Below are positions 44,801-58,039 of a stretch of 64,000 nt of DNA, piece after piece. The notes below the pieces were generated by a model, which did no database searches, was not told where the DNA came from, and worked only from the letters and a program-made list of their open reading frames with translations. The stretch is from Streptomyces amritsarensis. GTDB lineage: Bacteria > Actinomycetota > Actinomycetes > Streptomycetales > Streptomycetaceae. The stretch covers positions 1 through 64,000 of the forward strand of contig NZ_MQUR01000005.1 in the NCBI RefSeq assembly GCF_001953875.1, given 5' to 3'. A program made the translations under genes and the position numbers. Each line of letters opens with the position of its first letter. Position 1 is the first letter of the stretch.

Positions 44801-44817
44801 GGGCTCATCATGAGCCC
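44801..44817 (-). promoter_or_regulatory. Palindromic operator candidate
   Basis: GGGCTCATCATGAGCCC, a 17-base perfect palindrome centred on one C. It lies 25 bases upstream of the operon's first ATG in the 260-base region shared with the divergent VIT1 gene. Likely binding site of an unlinked dimeric regulator. The region also holds CACGAaaaTCGTG at 44941-44953, nearer the VIT1 gene. Confidence 0.5.
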
Positions 44818-45036
44818 TTGGGGGATTTGTTCCATGTCATGCGGTTTGTCGCGCGTCGCGAAACACCCCGGGAACTCCGGCGTCACCCGGTCGCCGAGGC
44901 GCAAAACCGCAGGTAAGTACGGCCTTCCTTGCTGGCGGGCCACGAAAATCGTGCGTAGTTTCGAGGCGTTCAGGGCAAGCGGGACGCGTCATGGCGTCCG
45001 TTCGCACCAATGGGGAGATAAGGGGAGGCACCACGC

Positions 45037-45768
45037 ATGTCCATCATCGACATCGACGCACCGCTGCACACCGCCCACCGCGACAACCACACCCACCGCG
45101 ACGTCAACGGTGGATGGCTGCGGCCGGCCGTCTTCGGCGCGATGGACGGGCTCGTCTCCAACCTCGCCCTCATGACCGGCGTGGCCGGCGGAGCCGTCGC
45201 CCCGCAGACCATCGTGATCACCGGACTCGCCGGACTCGCCGCCGGAGCCTTCTCGATGGCCGCCGGCGAGTACACCTCCGTGGCCTCGCAGCGCGAGCTG
45301 GTCCTCGCCGAGCTCGACGTCGAGCGGCAGCAGCTGCGCAAGCACCCCGTCGACGAGATGGAGGAGCTCGCCGAGCTCTACGTCTCCCGCGGTGTCGAGC
45401 CGGCGCTCGCCCGCGAAGTCGCCATGCAGCTGTCCCGCGACCCGGAGCAGGCTCTGGAGATCCACGCCCGCGAGGAGCTCGGCATCGACCCCGACGACCT
45501 CCCGTCGCCGCTCGTGGCCGCCGTCTCGTCCTTCGGCTCCTTCGCGCTGGGCGCGCTGCTGCCCGTACTGCCCTACCTGCTCGGCGCCACGGCCCTGTGG
45601 CCGGCGGTGCTGCTCGCGCTGGCCGGGCTCTTCGCCTGCGGCGCGGTCGTCGCCCGGGTCACCGCCCGGTCCTGGTGGTACAGCGGCCTGCGCCAGCTCC
45701 TGCTCGGCGGAGCGGCGGCCGGTGTGACGTACGTCCTGGGAACCTGGATCGGCGCAGCCATAGGCTGA
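45037..45768 (+). CDS. VIT1/CCC1-type iron/manganese transporter
   Basis: A 243-residue membrane protein of the VIT1/CCC1 family, which moves Fe2+ or Mn2+ out of the cytoplasm. It has the conserved first helix region FGAMDGLVSNLALMTGVAGG, AAGAFSMAAGEYTSVASQRE, a cytoplasmic Glu-rich metal-binding segment (about 85-150), and three more C-terminal helices. GGGGAGG precedes the ATG. Divergent from the ADP-ribosylglycohydrolase operon; no functional link is evident. Confidence 0.92.
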   Translation: MSIIDIDAPLHTAHRDNHTHRDVNGGWLRPAVFGAMDGLVSNLALMTGVAGGAVAPQTIVITGLAGLAAGAFSMAAGEYTSVASQRELVLAELDVERQQLRKHPVDEMEELAELYVSRGVEPALAREVAMQLSRDPEQALEIHAREELGIDPDDLPSPLVAAVSSFGSFALGALLPVLPYLLGATALWPAVLLALAGLFACGAVVARVTARSWWYSGLRQLLLGGAAAGVTYVLGTWIGAAIG

Positions 45769-46040
45769 CCGCCTTCGGAGTGAGACACTATGCAGTACGC
45801 AACATAAGTAGTCCGTTACTCGGCGGTTTCGATCCCGTGTCCGCCGGGCATTACTCCAGGACTCCGGGCGGGCAACGATGCTCGCCCTGTGCCGGGACCT
45901 TCGCCCCACGTGCTACGCCGGGATAGCGCGGGAACACGCCGGGATTGCCCCCAGCCGCCCCGCGATCCGCCCGTAGAGCGCCGCGAGAGTCCCCTCTTTC
46001 CGCCTCGCGCAGTGTCCGCATGCTGGAATGGCATATCCGC

Positions 46041-46069
46041 TTCTCGGGATTGTCGTCATCATGTAATCT
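46041..46069 (+). promoter_or_regulatory. Candidate gltB promoter
   Basis: TTCTCG (46041-46046), 17-base spacer, TAATCT (46064-46069). The 374-base gap upstream of gltB has no credible gene and is AT-richer near this point. The -10 is good; the -35 is weak. Confidence 0.45.
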
Positions 46070-46078
46070 GCACGAAAT
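46063..46078 (+). promoter_or_regulatory. GlnR-box-like site upstream of gltB
   Basis: GTAAT-N6-GAAAT fits the actinobacterial GlnR pattern gTnAc-N6-GaAAc with one mismatch per half. It overlaps the candidate -10 and abuts a perfect CGAAATTTCG palindrome (46073-46082). Nitrogen control of gltBD makes this plausible; unproven. Confidence 0.4.
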
Positions 46079-46142
46079 TTCGCAGAGGGCCAACGTCGTC
46101 CCTCGGCTATGCACATATGCCACGACGACGACGGGAGAGCCG

Positions 46143-50727
<4,585 letters not shown>

Positions 50728-50735
<8 letters not shown>

Positions 50736-52188
50736 CCCGAAGGGCTTCCTCACCACGACGCGCGAGACCGCCTGCTCCCGTCCCGTCGCCGACCGGCTGA
50801 AGGACTGGAACGAGGTCTACGTCCCGGGCTCGCTGCTGCCGATCATCAGCAAGCAGGCCGGCCGCTGCATGGACTGCGGCATCCCGTTCTGCCACAACGG
50901 CTGCCCGCTCGGGAACCTGATCCCCGAGTGGAACGACTACGCCTACCGCGACGACTGGGCGGCGGCGTCGGAGCGACTGCACGCGACGAACAACTTCCCG
51001 GAGTTCACCGGCCGCCTGTGCCCGGCCCCGTGCGAGTCGGCCTGCGTGCTCGGCATCAACCAGCCGGCCGTCACCATCAAGAACGTCGAGGTCTCGATCA
51101 TCGACAAGGCGTGGGACAACGGGGACGTCACCCCGCAGGCCCCCGAGCGCCTGTCCGGCAAGACCGTCGCCGTGATCGGCTCGGGCCCGGCCGGCCTGGC
51201 CGCCGCCCAGCAGCTGACCCGGGCCGGCCACACCGTCGTCGTGTACGAGCGCGCCGACCGCATCGGCGGCCTGCTGCGCTACGGCATCCCCGAGTTCAAG
51301 ATGGAGAAGGTGCACATCAACCGCCGCATCGAGCAGATGCGCGCGGAGGGCACCAAGTTCCGCACGGGCATCGAGGTCGGCCGTGACATCACGGCGACCG
51401 ACCTGCGCAAGCGGTTCGACGCGGTCGTCGTCGCGGCCGGCGCCACCGTCTCGCGCGACCTGCCGGTCCCGGGCCGCGAGCTGAACGGCATCCACTTCGC
51501 GATGGAGTACCTGCCGCTCGCGAACAAGGTCCAGGAGGGCGACTTCCTGGCCCCGCCCATCACCGCCGAGGGCAAGCACGTCGTCGTCATCGGCGGCGGC
51601 GACACCGGCGCGGACTGCGTGGGCACCGCCCACCGCCAGGGCGCGGCCTCCGTCACGCAGCTGGAGATCATGCCGAAGCCGGGCGAGGAGCGCAGCGCCA
51701 ACCAGCCGTGGCCGACCTTCCCGATGCTCTACAAGGTCACCTCGGCCCACGAGGAGGGCGGCGAGCGGGTCTACTCCGTCTCCACCACCCACTTCGAGGG
51801 CGACGAGGACGGCAACGTCCAGGCCCTGCACCTGGTCGAGGTCGAGTTCGTCGACGGCAAGCTCGTCCAGAAGCCCGGCACCGAGCGCGTCCTCCCCGCG
51901 CAGCTGGTGACCCTGGCGATGGGCTTCACGGGCACCGACCAGGCCAACGGCCTGGTCCAGCAGTTCGGCGTCGAGCTGGACGCCCGCGGCAACATCGACC
52001 GCGACGCCTCCTACGCGACCAACGTCGACGGCGTCTTCGTCGCCGGCGACGCGGGCCGCGGCCAGTCGCTCATCGTCTGGGCCATCGCGGAGGGCCGCTC
52101 GGCCGCCCGCGGCGTGGACCGCTTCCTGACCGGCAGCAGCACCCTCCCGTACCCGGTCAAGCCGACGGACCGCTCGCTGACGGTGTAG
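50728..52188 (+). CDS. gltD: Glutamate synthase small subunit
   Basis: NADPH:FAD beta chain of GOGAT, 486 residues, passing electrons to GltB. The N-terminal 4Fe-4S region has [17 protein letters not shown] and CPAPCESAC. The FAD site is [15 protein letters not shown] and the NADPH site [14 protein letters not shown]-terminal [18 protein letters not shown] is typical. ATG at 50728 lies within the end of gltB, so the subunits are coupled. Confidence 0.98.
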
Positions 52189-52263
52189 CCACCGGCAGCA
52201 CCCCCGCCCCGCGAAGGGCGGGACCCCTCATACGGTCCGTACAACGGCGTACGGAACACCCGA

Positions 52264-52307
52264 CACGGCGCCCGCCACGTCCCCGACCAGGGGTGGCGGG
52301 CGCCGTG
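52264..52307 (+). terminator. gltBD terminator
   Basis: A 15-bp perfect stem (52264-52278 and 52293-52307) with a 14-base loop, 76 bases past gltD. Confidence 0.82.
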
Positions 52308-52411
52308 GCGTTCCGTAGTCGTATCAATGCGTTCCGCTGAACCGCGGGCGGGGCGAGGACTACGCTTTCCGCGGAGCGAGGGGCACCACTGCGGACGCGG
52401 GGAGTTGGCTC

Positions 52412-53248
52412 ATGGCGAAGCCGAATGACGAGGGTGGGGCGCAGACGCCGGAGGAGTTCGCCCGCGAGGAACTGCGGGGGAAGCGCGAGGCGGCAGGCCT
52501 GACCCAGGAGGGGCTGGGCGAGCGCATCTTCGCCACGGGGGCGTACGTCGGGATGATGGAGAGCGGCCGCCGTCGACTGCGCCCGGAGATCGCGAAACTC
52601 ATCGACCGGGAGCTGAACACGGGGGACTACTTCTTCCGCCTGGCCAGGGCGTTCAAGTCCAAGCACAGCGAGTACTTCGCCAACGCGGCCGAGTTGGAGG
52701 GGTTGGCGACGGCCATCTACGAATACGCTCCCACTCTGGTTCCGGGGCTGCTCCAGACCGAGGCCTACGCCCGAGCGGTAATCCGGGCCACGAGTCCCAC
52801 CGCGCTCAAAGAGCGTGTCGATGCCCTGGTCGCGGCCCGCACCGAACGGGCGCGGCTCCTCAGCGATCCAGAGGCACCCGAGATGTGGATCGTCCTGCAC
52901 GAGGCGGTCCTGCGGACGGCAGTCGGGGGACCTGAGGTGATGGCAGCCCAACTGCGGCAGATCGCTTCATACGCCCATGCCCACCGGATCCTGGTGCAGG
53001 TCGTGCCGTTCACTGCCGGGGCCCACGGGGCAGTCGGGTCGATGATGGCCATCATGCAGTTCGCCGAAGCGCCCGACGTGGCGTACACGGAAGGCCCCTA
53101 CGCGGGGCAACTGCTCGACTATCCGGCCCTGGTACAGCGCCATTGGAAGTCGTACGATCTTGCCAGGGCTGCTGCGTTGTCGCCGGAGGTGTCCCTGACC
53201 CTGGTCGAGTCGGTGGCGGAGGAGTACGCGACATGCGTGCGGACGTAA
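52412..53248 (+). CDS. XRE-type regulator with DUF5753 domain
   Basis: A 278-residue Streptomyces-type regulator. An N-terminal helix-turn-helix (about 20-75: LRGKREAAGLTQEGLGERI, YVGMMESGRRR) precedes the DUF5753 ligand-like domain (about 100-275: YEYAPTLVPGLLQTEAYARAV, RTERARLL, VVPFTAGAHGAVGS, YTEGPYAGQL). Such genes come in many paralogues, usually with a DUF397 gene; WhiJ is the studied type in development. It overlaps the DUF397 start by 16 bases. Confidence 0.92.
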   Translation: MAKPNDEGGAQTPEEFAREELRGKREAAGLTQEGLGERIFATGAYVGMMESGRRRLRPEIAKLIDRELNTGDYFFRLARAFKSKHSEYFANAAELEGLATAIYEYAPTLVPGLLQTEAYARAVIRATSPTALKERVDALVAARTERARLLSDPEAPEMWIVLHEAVLRTAVGGPEVMAAQLRQIASYAHAHRILVQVVPFTAGAHGAVGSMMAIMQFAEAPDVAYTEGPYAGQLLDYPALVQRHWKSYDLARAAALSPEVSLTLVESVAEEYATCVRT

Positions 53249-53433
53249 ACCAGGTGACGTGGCGCAAGTCCTCTTACAGCAATGGGGACGGCGGCAGCTG
53301 TGTAGAGGTGTCAGACGACCTCCCCGGTATCGTCCCCGTCCGCGACAGCAAGCTGGCCGACACCAGCCCGGTGATCGTCTTCGCCGCCGCCCCGTGGGTG
53401 TCGTTCATCCGGACCGTTCAGCACTGCCCCTGA
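53233..53433 (+). CDS. DUF397 small protein
   Basis: A 66-residue DUF397 protein with VTWRKSSYSNGDGGSCVEVSD and PVRDSKLADTSPVIVFAAAPWVSFI, matching the family end to end. The ATG at 53233 is inside the XRE gene. DUF397 partners are proposed antagonists of the adjacent XRE regulator, by analogy with WhiJ-type pairs and antitoxin-like arrangements. Confidence 0.93.
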   Translation: MRADVNQVTWRKSSYSNGDGGSCVEVSDDLPGIVPVRDSKLADTSPVIVFAAAPWVSFIRTVQHCP

Positions 53434-53461
53434 AGCGCCCGCCGGGTGTGGCGGGCGCTTC
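53432..53461. terminator. Bidirectional terminator
   Basis: A 12-bp perfect stem GAAGCGCCCGCC / GGCGGGCGCTTC with a 6-base loop. It starts inside the DUF397 stop codon and lies 13 bases beyond the convergent secreted-protein gene. Confidence 0.82.
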
Positions 53462-53474
53462 GATCCCTGCCGGG

Positions 53475-53891
53475 TTACTCGGGCTGGGTGACCGTGGCGC
53501 CCCAGTGGGTGGTCGGGGTCGAGGCGGTCACCCGGGCTCCGAAGCCGCCGTGGAGGCCGGTGCCGAGGGGGACGGTGACGCGGGCCGGGTCGGTCTCGGG
53601 GCAGTCGACCGTGAAGGGCGCCGGGTCGCGGTCCGGGTGGTTGTCGAGGTGGAAGGCCACCTCTATGGTGCCGCCGCCCGCGCATCCGAAGGTGATGAAC
53701 GTGTCCAGACGCGAGGAGAGGCCGCCCGAGACGAAGCCGCCGGAGCCGGCCTGGTCGGCGATCCAGATCAGGCCGTCCGGGCCCGGGTAGCCGATGATCT
53801 CGCCCGTCGGCGCGGCCTGCGCCGGGGTGGCCGCCAGGGCCAGGGCGAACGCCGGTGCCAGGGCGGCCAGGGCTGCGGTGCGCTTCTTCAT
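53475..53891 (-). CDS. Small secreted protein of unknown function
   Basis: A 138-residue protein with a Sec signal peptide (MKKRT, hydrophobic core, cleavage near AQA-APTG about residue 27). The mature part is Gly/Thr-rich with two Cys (near 69 and 97) that could pair, and looks beta-rich (GTIEVAFHLDNHPDRDPAPFTVDCP). No family recognised. Convergent with the DUF397 gene. Confidence 0.72.
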   Translation of the reverse strand: MKKRTAALAALAPAFALALAATPAQAAPTGEIIGYPGPDGLIWIADQAGSGGFVSGGLSSRLDTFITFGCAGGGTIEVAFHLDNHPDRDPAPFTVDCPETDPARVTVPLGTGLHGGFGARVTASTPTTHWGATVTQPE

Positions 53892-54004
53892 GTCGTCCCC
53901 CAGGTTCTCGTACCGTCCGTCCGTCGGACAGTCGCGACGCTACCCAGCGGTACTGACATCCGCCTGAGTACGCGTACTCAGGGCCCCCGCCCCGGCGGCC
54001 GGGC

Positions 54005-54682
54005 TCAGCGGTTGAACAGCGGTGACGCCGCGTTCTCCGAGGTGCTCTGCCAGTACGTCACGCGTGCCTGGTCGTCCATGTACACCCCGCCGGAGGGCAG
54101 TTGGAGGAGCGTTCCCTCACCCGTGTCCTCCTCGGGGCTCTGGCCGTGCGGGGCGAGCGCGAGGTCGGTCGTGCGCGTGCCGGCTCCCTTGCCGCCCTGC
54201 CGGGCGAGCAGGCCCGCGTAGGCCTCCTTGCCGGGGCCGAGGACCACCGGGGTCTCGGGCTTGCTGTTTTCGAAGACGGCCACCAGCCGGCCGTGCCCGT
54301 CCTTGACCCGCAGTACCGGGTAGGTGGTCAGCAGGCAGGTCCTGGGGCCGGTGTTGACCACGGTGAGCAGGAGCTTGGAGTCGTCCTTCGCCGGCGGGAC
54401 GGCCCACTCCACCGACACGTGGGCGTACTCGTCGGAGCAGTTGTTGTTCTTGCCCACCGGTTCGCCCTCCGCCTCGCCCGGTCGGGGCACGGGAGAGGTG
54501 GCCGGGGGCGAGGCGGCTCCCGGGGTGGGGGCGGGGGCGGAGGGCTTCGGAGGGGCCGTGGTGGCCGGCTTGTCGTCGGTTCCGGGCCCGCAGGCCGTGG
54601 TCGCCGCGAGGAGCGCGGCGGCCGTCAGGCTCAGGAACGCCGGTGTCCGGGTGTGTCCGGGTGTCTTGCGGTCGGTGTGCAT
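54005..54682 (-). CDS. DUF4232-type lipoprotein
   Basis: A 225-residue secreted lipoprotein. The N-terminal signal ends in a lipobox-like LLAATTAC, followed by a Pro/Ala/Thr linker (about 33-75). A DUF4232-like domain follows: CSDEYAHVSVEW, LLLTVVNTGPRTCLLTTYPVLRV and AYAGLLARQGG. Function unknown. ATG at 54682; the longer frame upstream is antisense to the next gene. The 158 bases upstream carry no other gene. Confidence 0.8.
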   Translation of the reverse strand: MHTDRKTPGHTRTPAFLSLTAAALLAATTACGPGTDDKPATTAPPKPSAPAPTPGAASPPATSPVPRPGEAEGEPVGKNNNCSDEYAHVSVEWAVPPAKDDSKLLLTVVNTGPRTCLLTTYPVLRVKDGHGRLVAVFENSKPETPVVLGPGKEAYAGLLARQGGKGAGTRTTDLALAPHGQSPEEDTGEGTLLQLPSGGVYMDDQARVTYWQSTSENAASPLFNR

Positions 54683-54840
54683 CACGATCCCCCGTGGCGG
54701 CTCTCCGGTTGGTCGGCCGGGTGCCCGGCCGATCGGCTGACATGGGTTCAGCCCGGTGCGGTCAGGATGCCCGCCGTGGCATCGGATGCACGCCGCACGG
54801 GAGATCGTTACAGCTCGCGCATCTGAATGCCACGCTCCCG

Positions 54841-55359
54841 TCACGGGGCCGTCGGCGCCGGGTCCTCGCGCGGTGGTTCGTCGTCGTTGCCGCGGCGCTG
54901 GGTGCGCAGGCCGTGGTCCGGGAGCCACGTCCGCACCACCAGGTCGTCGCCCTCGATGCCGACGTGGACGACCTCCGTCAGGTCGGCGTAGAAGAGATGG
55001 AAGGGGTGCGGGGTCTCCGTCTCCTCCGCGTACCGGTGCAGCTCCGGCGGGTCGACGAGCTCCACCGCACGCCCGGAGATCCGTACGTCCCCGTCCGGCA
55101 TGGTCTCGCCCTCGCCCGGATTGGTGTGCAGGGCGAAGCGGGGGTCGCGCTGGAGGTCCCTGGCCTTCATCGAGCCGGCCATCATCCCGAGCCACAGCTC
55201 CCCGCCCCGGATGTCGACGTTCAGGCCGCTCACCCGGGGGGAGCCGTCCTTGCGCAGGGTGGCCAGGACGTGGTGCGGGTACTGCGCGAAGCGGGCCCGG
55301 ACGGCCGCCGCGAGGTCCGGTTCCGCCTTCTCGAAGACTGCCCAACTGGTATGCGTCAT
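54841..55359 (-). CDS. Pyridoxamine 5'-phosphate oxidase-family (split-barrel flavin) protein
   Basis: A 172-residue split-barrel protein. LATLRKDGSPRVSGLNVDIRGGELWLGM, KARDLQRDPRFALH and DVRISGRAVEL are typical of FMN/F420 or heme-binding PNPOx-like proteins. Cofactor and substrate cannot be fixed from sequence; many actinobacterial members use F420. ATG at 55359 gives the right family start. The C-terminal tail is charged and disordered. Confidence 0.85.
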   Translation of the reverse strand: MTHTSWAVFEKAEPDLAAAVRARFAQYPHHVLATLRKDGSPRVSGLNVDIRGGELWLGMMAGSMKARDLQRDPRFALHTNPGEGETMPDGDVRISGRAVELVDPPELHRYAEETETPHPFHLFYADLTEVVHVGIEGDDLVVRTWLPDHGLRTQRRGNDDEPPREDPAPTAP

Positions 55360-55394
55360 ACGTCCATCAAAGCGCGGGCACCGGCGGGCCCGGG

Positions 55395-56123
55395 TCAGGC
55401 GCGCACGATGCCCGCACGGCGTGCCGCCGCCAGCCAGGCGGGGAACTCCCCGACGAGCCGGTCGTACAGTTCGCCGTCCGGTACGGCGCGGGGGTCCTGG
55501 CCGGCGTGGAAGTAGCCCGCGTTGTCCACGGGCCGCTTCGCGGGCACCGGCAGCTCGTCCAGCCGGCGCAGGAAGTCGAACTGCGTGCTGCGGGTGTTGC
55601 CGAAGCCGACGAACTGCCAGAAGAGCGGCAGCCGGGCCGCCTTGCACAGGTACTTCTCGGCCGCGAGCTTGTTGATCGGCCCGCCGTCGGTCTGGAAGAC
55701 GACGAGGGCGGGTGTGGTGGACCCGGAGTCGAGGTAGTGGTCGATCACCGCGTCCATCGCCGCGTGGTAGGCGGTCTTGCCCATGTGGCCCAGGCGGGAC
55801 GCGATCTCGGTGACTCGGCCCTCGTGTCCGGGGAGGGAGATCTCCTCCACCGCGTCGACCTCGGTGGAGAAGAACACCACCGGTACGCGGGCGTCGTCGT
55901 CCAGGTGCGCGGACAGTCCCAGCACCCGGTCCGCGAGGGCCTGCACGCTGCCGTCCTGGTAGTACGGGCGCATCGACCCGGAGTAGTCCAGGACCAGGTA
56001 GACGGCCGCCCGTCCGCCCTCCATGCCGTGCTTGCGCAGGGATATCCCGGCGCTCTTGTAGAGGTTCACGAGGGCCGGAGCCGACTCCTCGACCTTGCGG
56101 AGGCTGATGGCGCTGCTCGTCAT
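55395..56123 (-). CDS. vWA-domain protein (TerF-like)
   Basis: A 242-residue protein that is essentially one von Willebrand A domain. The MIDAS motif is DYSGSM with partners in TAYH and QTDGGP, and the start ISLRKVEESAPALVNLYKSAGISLRKHG is shared with tellurium-resistance vWA proteins. It probably binds a divalent metal and a partner protein; no other ter genes are nearby. ATG at 56123. Confidence 0.88.
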   Translation of the reverse strand: MTSSAISLRKVEESAPALVNLYKSAGISLRKHGMEGGRAAVYLVLDYSGSMRPYYQDGSVQALADRVLGLSAHLDDDARVPVVFFSTEVDAVEEISLPGHEGRVTEIASRLGHMGKTAYHAAMDAVIDHYLDSGSTTPALVVFQTDGGPINKLAAEKYLCKAARLPLFWQFVGFGNTRSTQFDFLRRLDELPVPAKRPVDNAGYFHAGQDPRAVPDGELYDRLVGEFPAWLAAARRAGIVRA

Positions 56124-56157
56124 GGGGCGAGGGTACGGGGCTGGCCGCGGGCCCCGG

Positions 56158-57561
56158 TCACTTCGGGCGCTTGGCCTGGGCCTCCTTGAGGAGCTGCGCG
56201 TACGGCGTCTGGATGAACGAGCCGCGTATGAAGGCCAGGCCGTACCGGTCGATCGCCTGTGCCTGCTGCGAAATTTTGTCGAACTTGAAGACCTTCGTTT
56301 TTTCGCCCGGACTGCCGACATCGACATAGACGACCGGCAGGGGGCGATACAGCCACCAGACCGTCACGCGTTCTCGCCCACGCGTCAAATTAAGAAGTTC
56401 GCTGCTCTGGGATATTTTTGACTGGTACCTGAAATATTCCCTTTTGTCCGGGACTGGGCTCGGTGGGTCGTTCTCTTTCCCTTCCTTTTCGAGTTTTTCC
56501 CGCCACTTTCCGGTGGCGAACTCGCTGTCCAGTTTCATCCTGTCCTGTCTGAACGCGTAAGCCTCCACTTGGGCTGCGACCGCTTCGTAGTCGGCGTCCT
56601 CGGGGTTTTTGATTTCGGCGACAATGTCCGTCGAAACCTCCTCCCCCGGAGCCAGCTCCCGCCCCGGTGGTTTGACCAGCTCGCCGGGTCTGATCAGTTT
56701 GTAGTCGTCTTGCGGGTCTTTGGCGAGTTTGACGTGGATCCAATAGATGCTGCCGAGGATGTGAACCGGGACCTCGCCGGAGTTCTTGAGGTGTAGGCGG
56801 ACTCGCAGGTACATCTTCGTGCCTGCCCTGTTCAGGCTCGGCATTCCGATTTCAGCGGTGCCCTGCACCAGCGGGCGCGAGATGGAGGGCAGGTAAATCT
56901 GGGTGTAGGCCAAGTTAGTAGTGACGAGGGCGGTGGAGACGACCGCCCCGATCGCGATGCGGCCAGGATTGCGTAGCGCCTTCCAGACCCGCTGGCGACA
57001 GAGGAGCCAAAGGGACCATGTGGCGCAGACTATAAGGGCTATCCAGAGCAGCAGACACAACACATTTGTCGGTCTGCCCTCGTTGGCGAGGAGCAGCAGG
57101 AGCAGCGTCGCACCGACGAAGAACTCGACCACCGCTCCGAGGAGAAGGGCCGGCCCGGAGTGGTCCATTTGCCGCTTGCGCCAGTAGTCGAAGCTGGCCA
57201 CGAAGGCGATCACTTCCACGATGGCCATGAGTAGGAAGAGGAAGCCTGTCACCCGACCGGCGAAGGTGAGGGCGTCGAAGGAATCCTTCATCCCTATCCA
57301 GGCGCACATGCCTGCAGTCGCGAGGAAGCCGAGTGCCATGACGGAGCCGGTGAGGCGTCGCCCCAAGGTGTGAGCCGGCCACACGCTGATGTCTCCGCCC
57401 TGCCAATCGATGTCGCCCTTGGGTGATACGCCGGAGCGACGCAGGACCTTCTGCAGTTCGTGGTGGCTCCACACTTTGCCTTTGCTCTTGCCGTCGATCA
57501 CGACCTTCCGCAGGCCGTCGTCATCCGGTGGCCCTACGGCCACCTCGGGCTTGATGTCCAT
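56158..57561 (-). CDS. Low-GC membrane protein of unknown function
   Basis: A 467-residue protein from ATG 57561 (a GTG at 57582 is possible). An N-terminal soluble segment (about 1-65, with SKGKVWSHHELQKVLRRSGVSPKGDIDW) resembles a small input domain. Five hydrophobic segments lie between about 70 and 230, and a large hydrophilic C-terminal domain with many Lys and Asp follows. The base composition is strikingly low for this genome: one 60-base line (56401-56460) is 29/60 G+C. It looks recently acquired. No family recognised. Confidence 0.72.
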   Translation of the reverse strand: MDIKPEVAVGPPDDDGLRKVVIDGKSKGKVWSHHELQKVLRRSGVSPKGDIDWQGGDISVWPAHTLGRRLTGSVMALGFLATAGMCAWIGMKDSFDALTFAGRVTGFLFLLMAIVEVIAFVASFDYWRKRQMDHSGPALLLGAVVEFFVGATLLLLLLANEGRPTNVLCLLLWIALIVCATWSLWLLCRQRVWKALRNPGRIAIGAVVSTALVTTNLAYTQIYLPSISRPLVQGTAEIGMPSLNRAGTKMYLRVRLHLKNSGEVPVHILGSIYWIHVKLAKDPQDDYKLIRPGELVKPPGRELAPGEEVSTDIVAEIKNPEDADYEAVAAQVEAYAFRQDRMKLDSEFATGKWREKLEKEGKENDPPSPVPDKREYFRYQSKISQSSELLNLTRGRERVTVWWLYRPLPVVYVDVGSPGEKTKVFKFDKISQQAQAIDRYGLAFIRGSFIQTPYAQLLKEAQAKRPK

Positions 57562-57738
57562 GGCGCCAGCCTGCGCCCACACTCGGGGGCACGCCGCTGG
57601 AGGGCCTCTGCCAGGAGCGCCTCCCGTGCAATGGCGGGTGCGGAGCCGTCACTCGAATGGAGTAACAGGGTGCGCGCCTCGACAGGGGCAAGACGAGGGT
57701 GGTAATGACCGGGTCGCGCGTCCTCGTGGGAGGTTCTG

Positions 57739-57936
57739 ATGCGTACACGACTGCTCGGGATGGTTGTCTGCGTTGTGTTGGCCGCTGTTGGCGCCGGGAC
57801 CCCTGTCGCGCAAGCTGCGGTGCCCGCGATCGGCGGGCAGAGATGTGTGGACGGTGGCGGGAGCGTGGAGTACGAGTCCACCAGGGGCTCGTGGATCTGC
57901 GTCGACGGCAAGTACGACGGCGAGCCGATCGACTGA
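57739..57936 (+). CDS. Small secreted Cys-pair peptide (65 aa)
   Basis: A 65-residue preprotein. The signal peptide (MRTRLLGMVVCVVLAAVGAG, cleavage near AQA about residue 26) leaves a mature peptide of about 39 residues with two Cys (GQRCVDGGG and SWICVDGKY) in a near-repeat C-V-D-G context. Likely an exported mini-protein with one disulfide. No function known. Its RBS region contains GGGAGG upstream of the ATG. Confidence 0.68.
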   Translation: MRTRLLGMVVCVVLAAVGAGTPVAQAAVPAIGGQRCVDGGGSVEYESTRGSWICVDGKYDGEPID

Positions 57937-58006
57937 CCCCGCCCCGCCCCCCCGCTCGCGGCGGCCCGGTGGCGCCCTTCCCCCCGAGGGATACGACTGC
58001 TAGAGA

Positions 58007-58023
58007 TATGACTGGTAGTCATA
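58007..58023 (+). promoter_or_regulatory. Palindromic operator candidate upstream of SDR
   Basis: TATGACTGGTAGTCATA, a perfect inverted repeat with a 3-base centre, 17 bases before the SDR ATG and next to the RBS. A repressor bound here would cover the start region. No regulator gene is adjacent. Confidence 0.5.
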
Positions 58024-58039
58024 CAGGGGGAGGGGCTCC

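Noticed and set aside
45769..46142. Small ORFs upstream of gltB
   Set aside because: No RBS, shadow composition, and they overlap promoter-like sequence.
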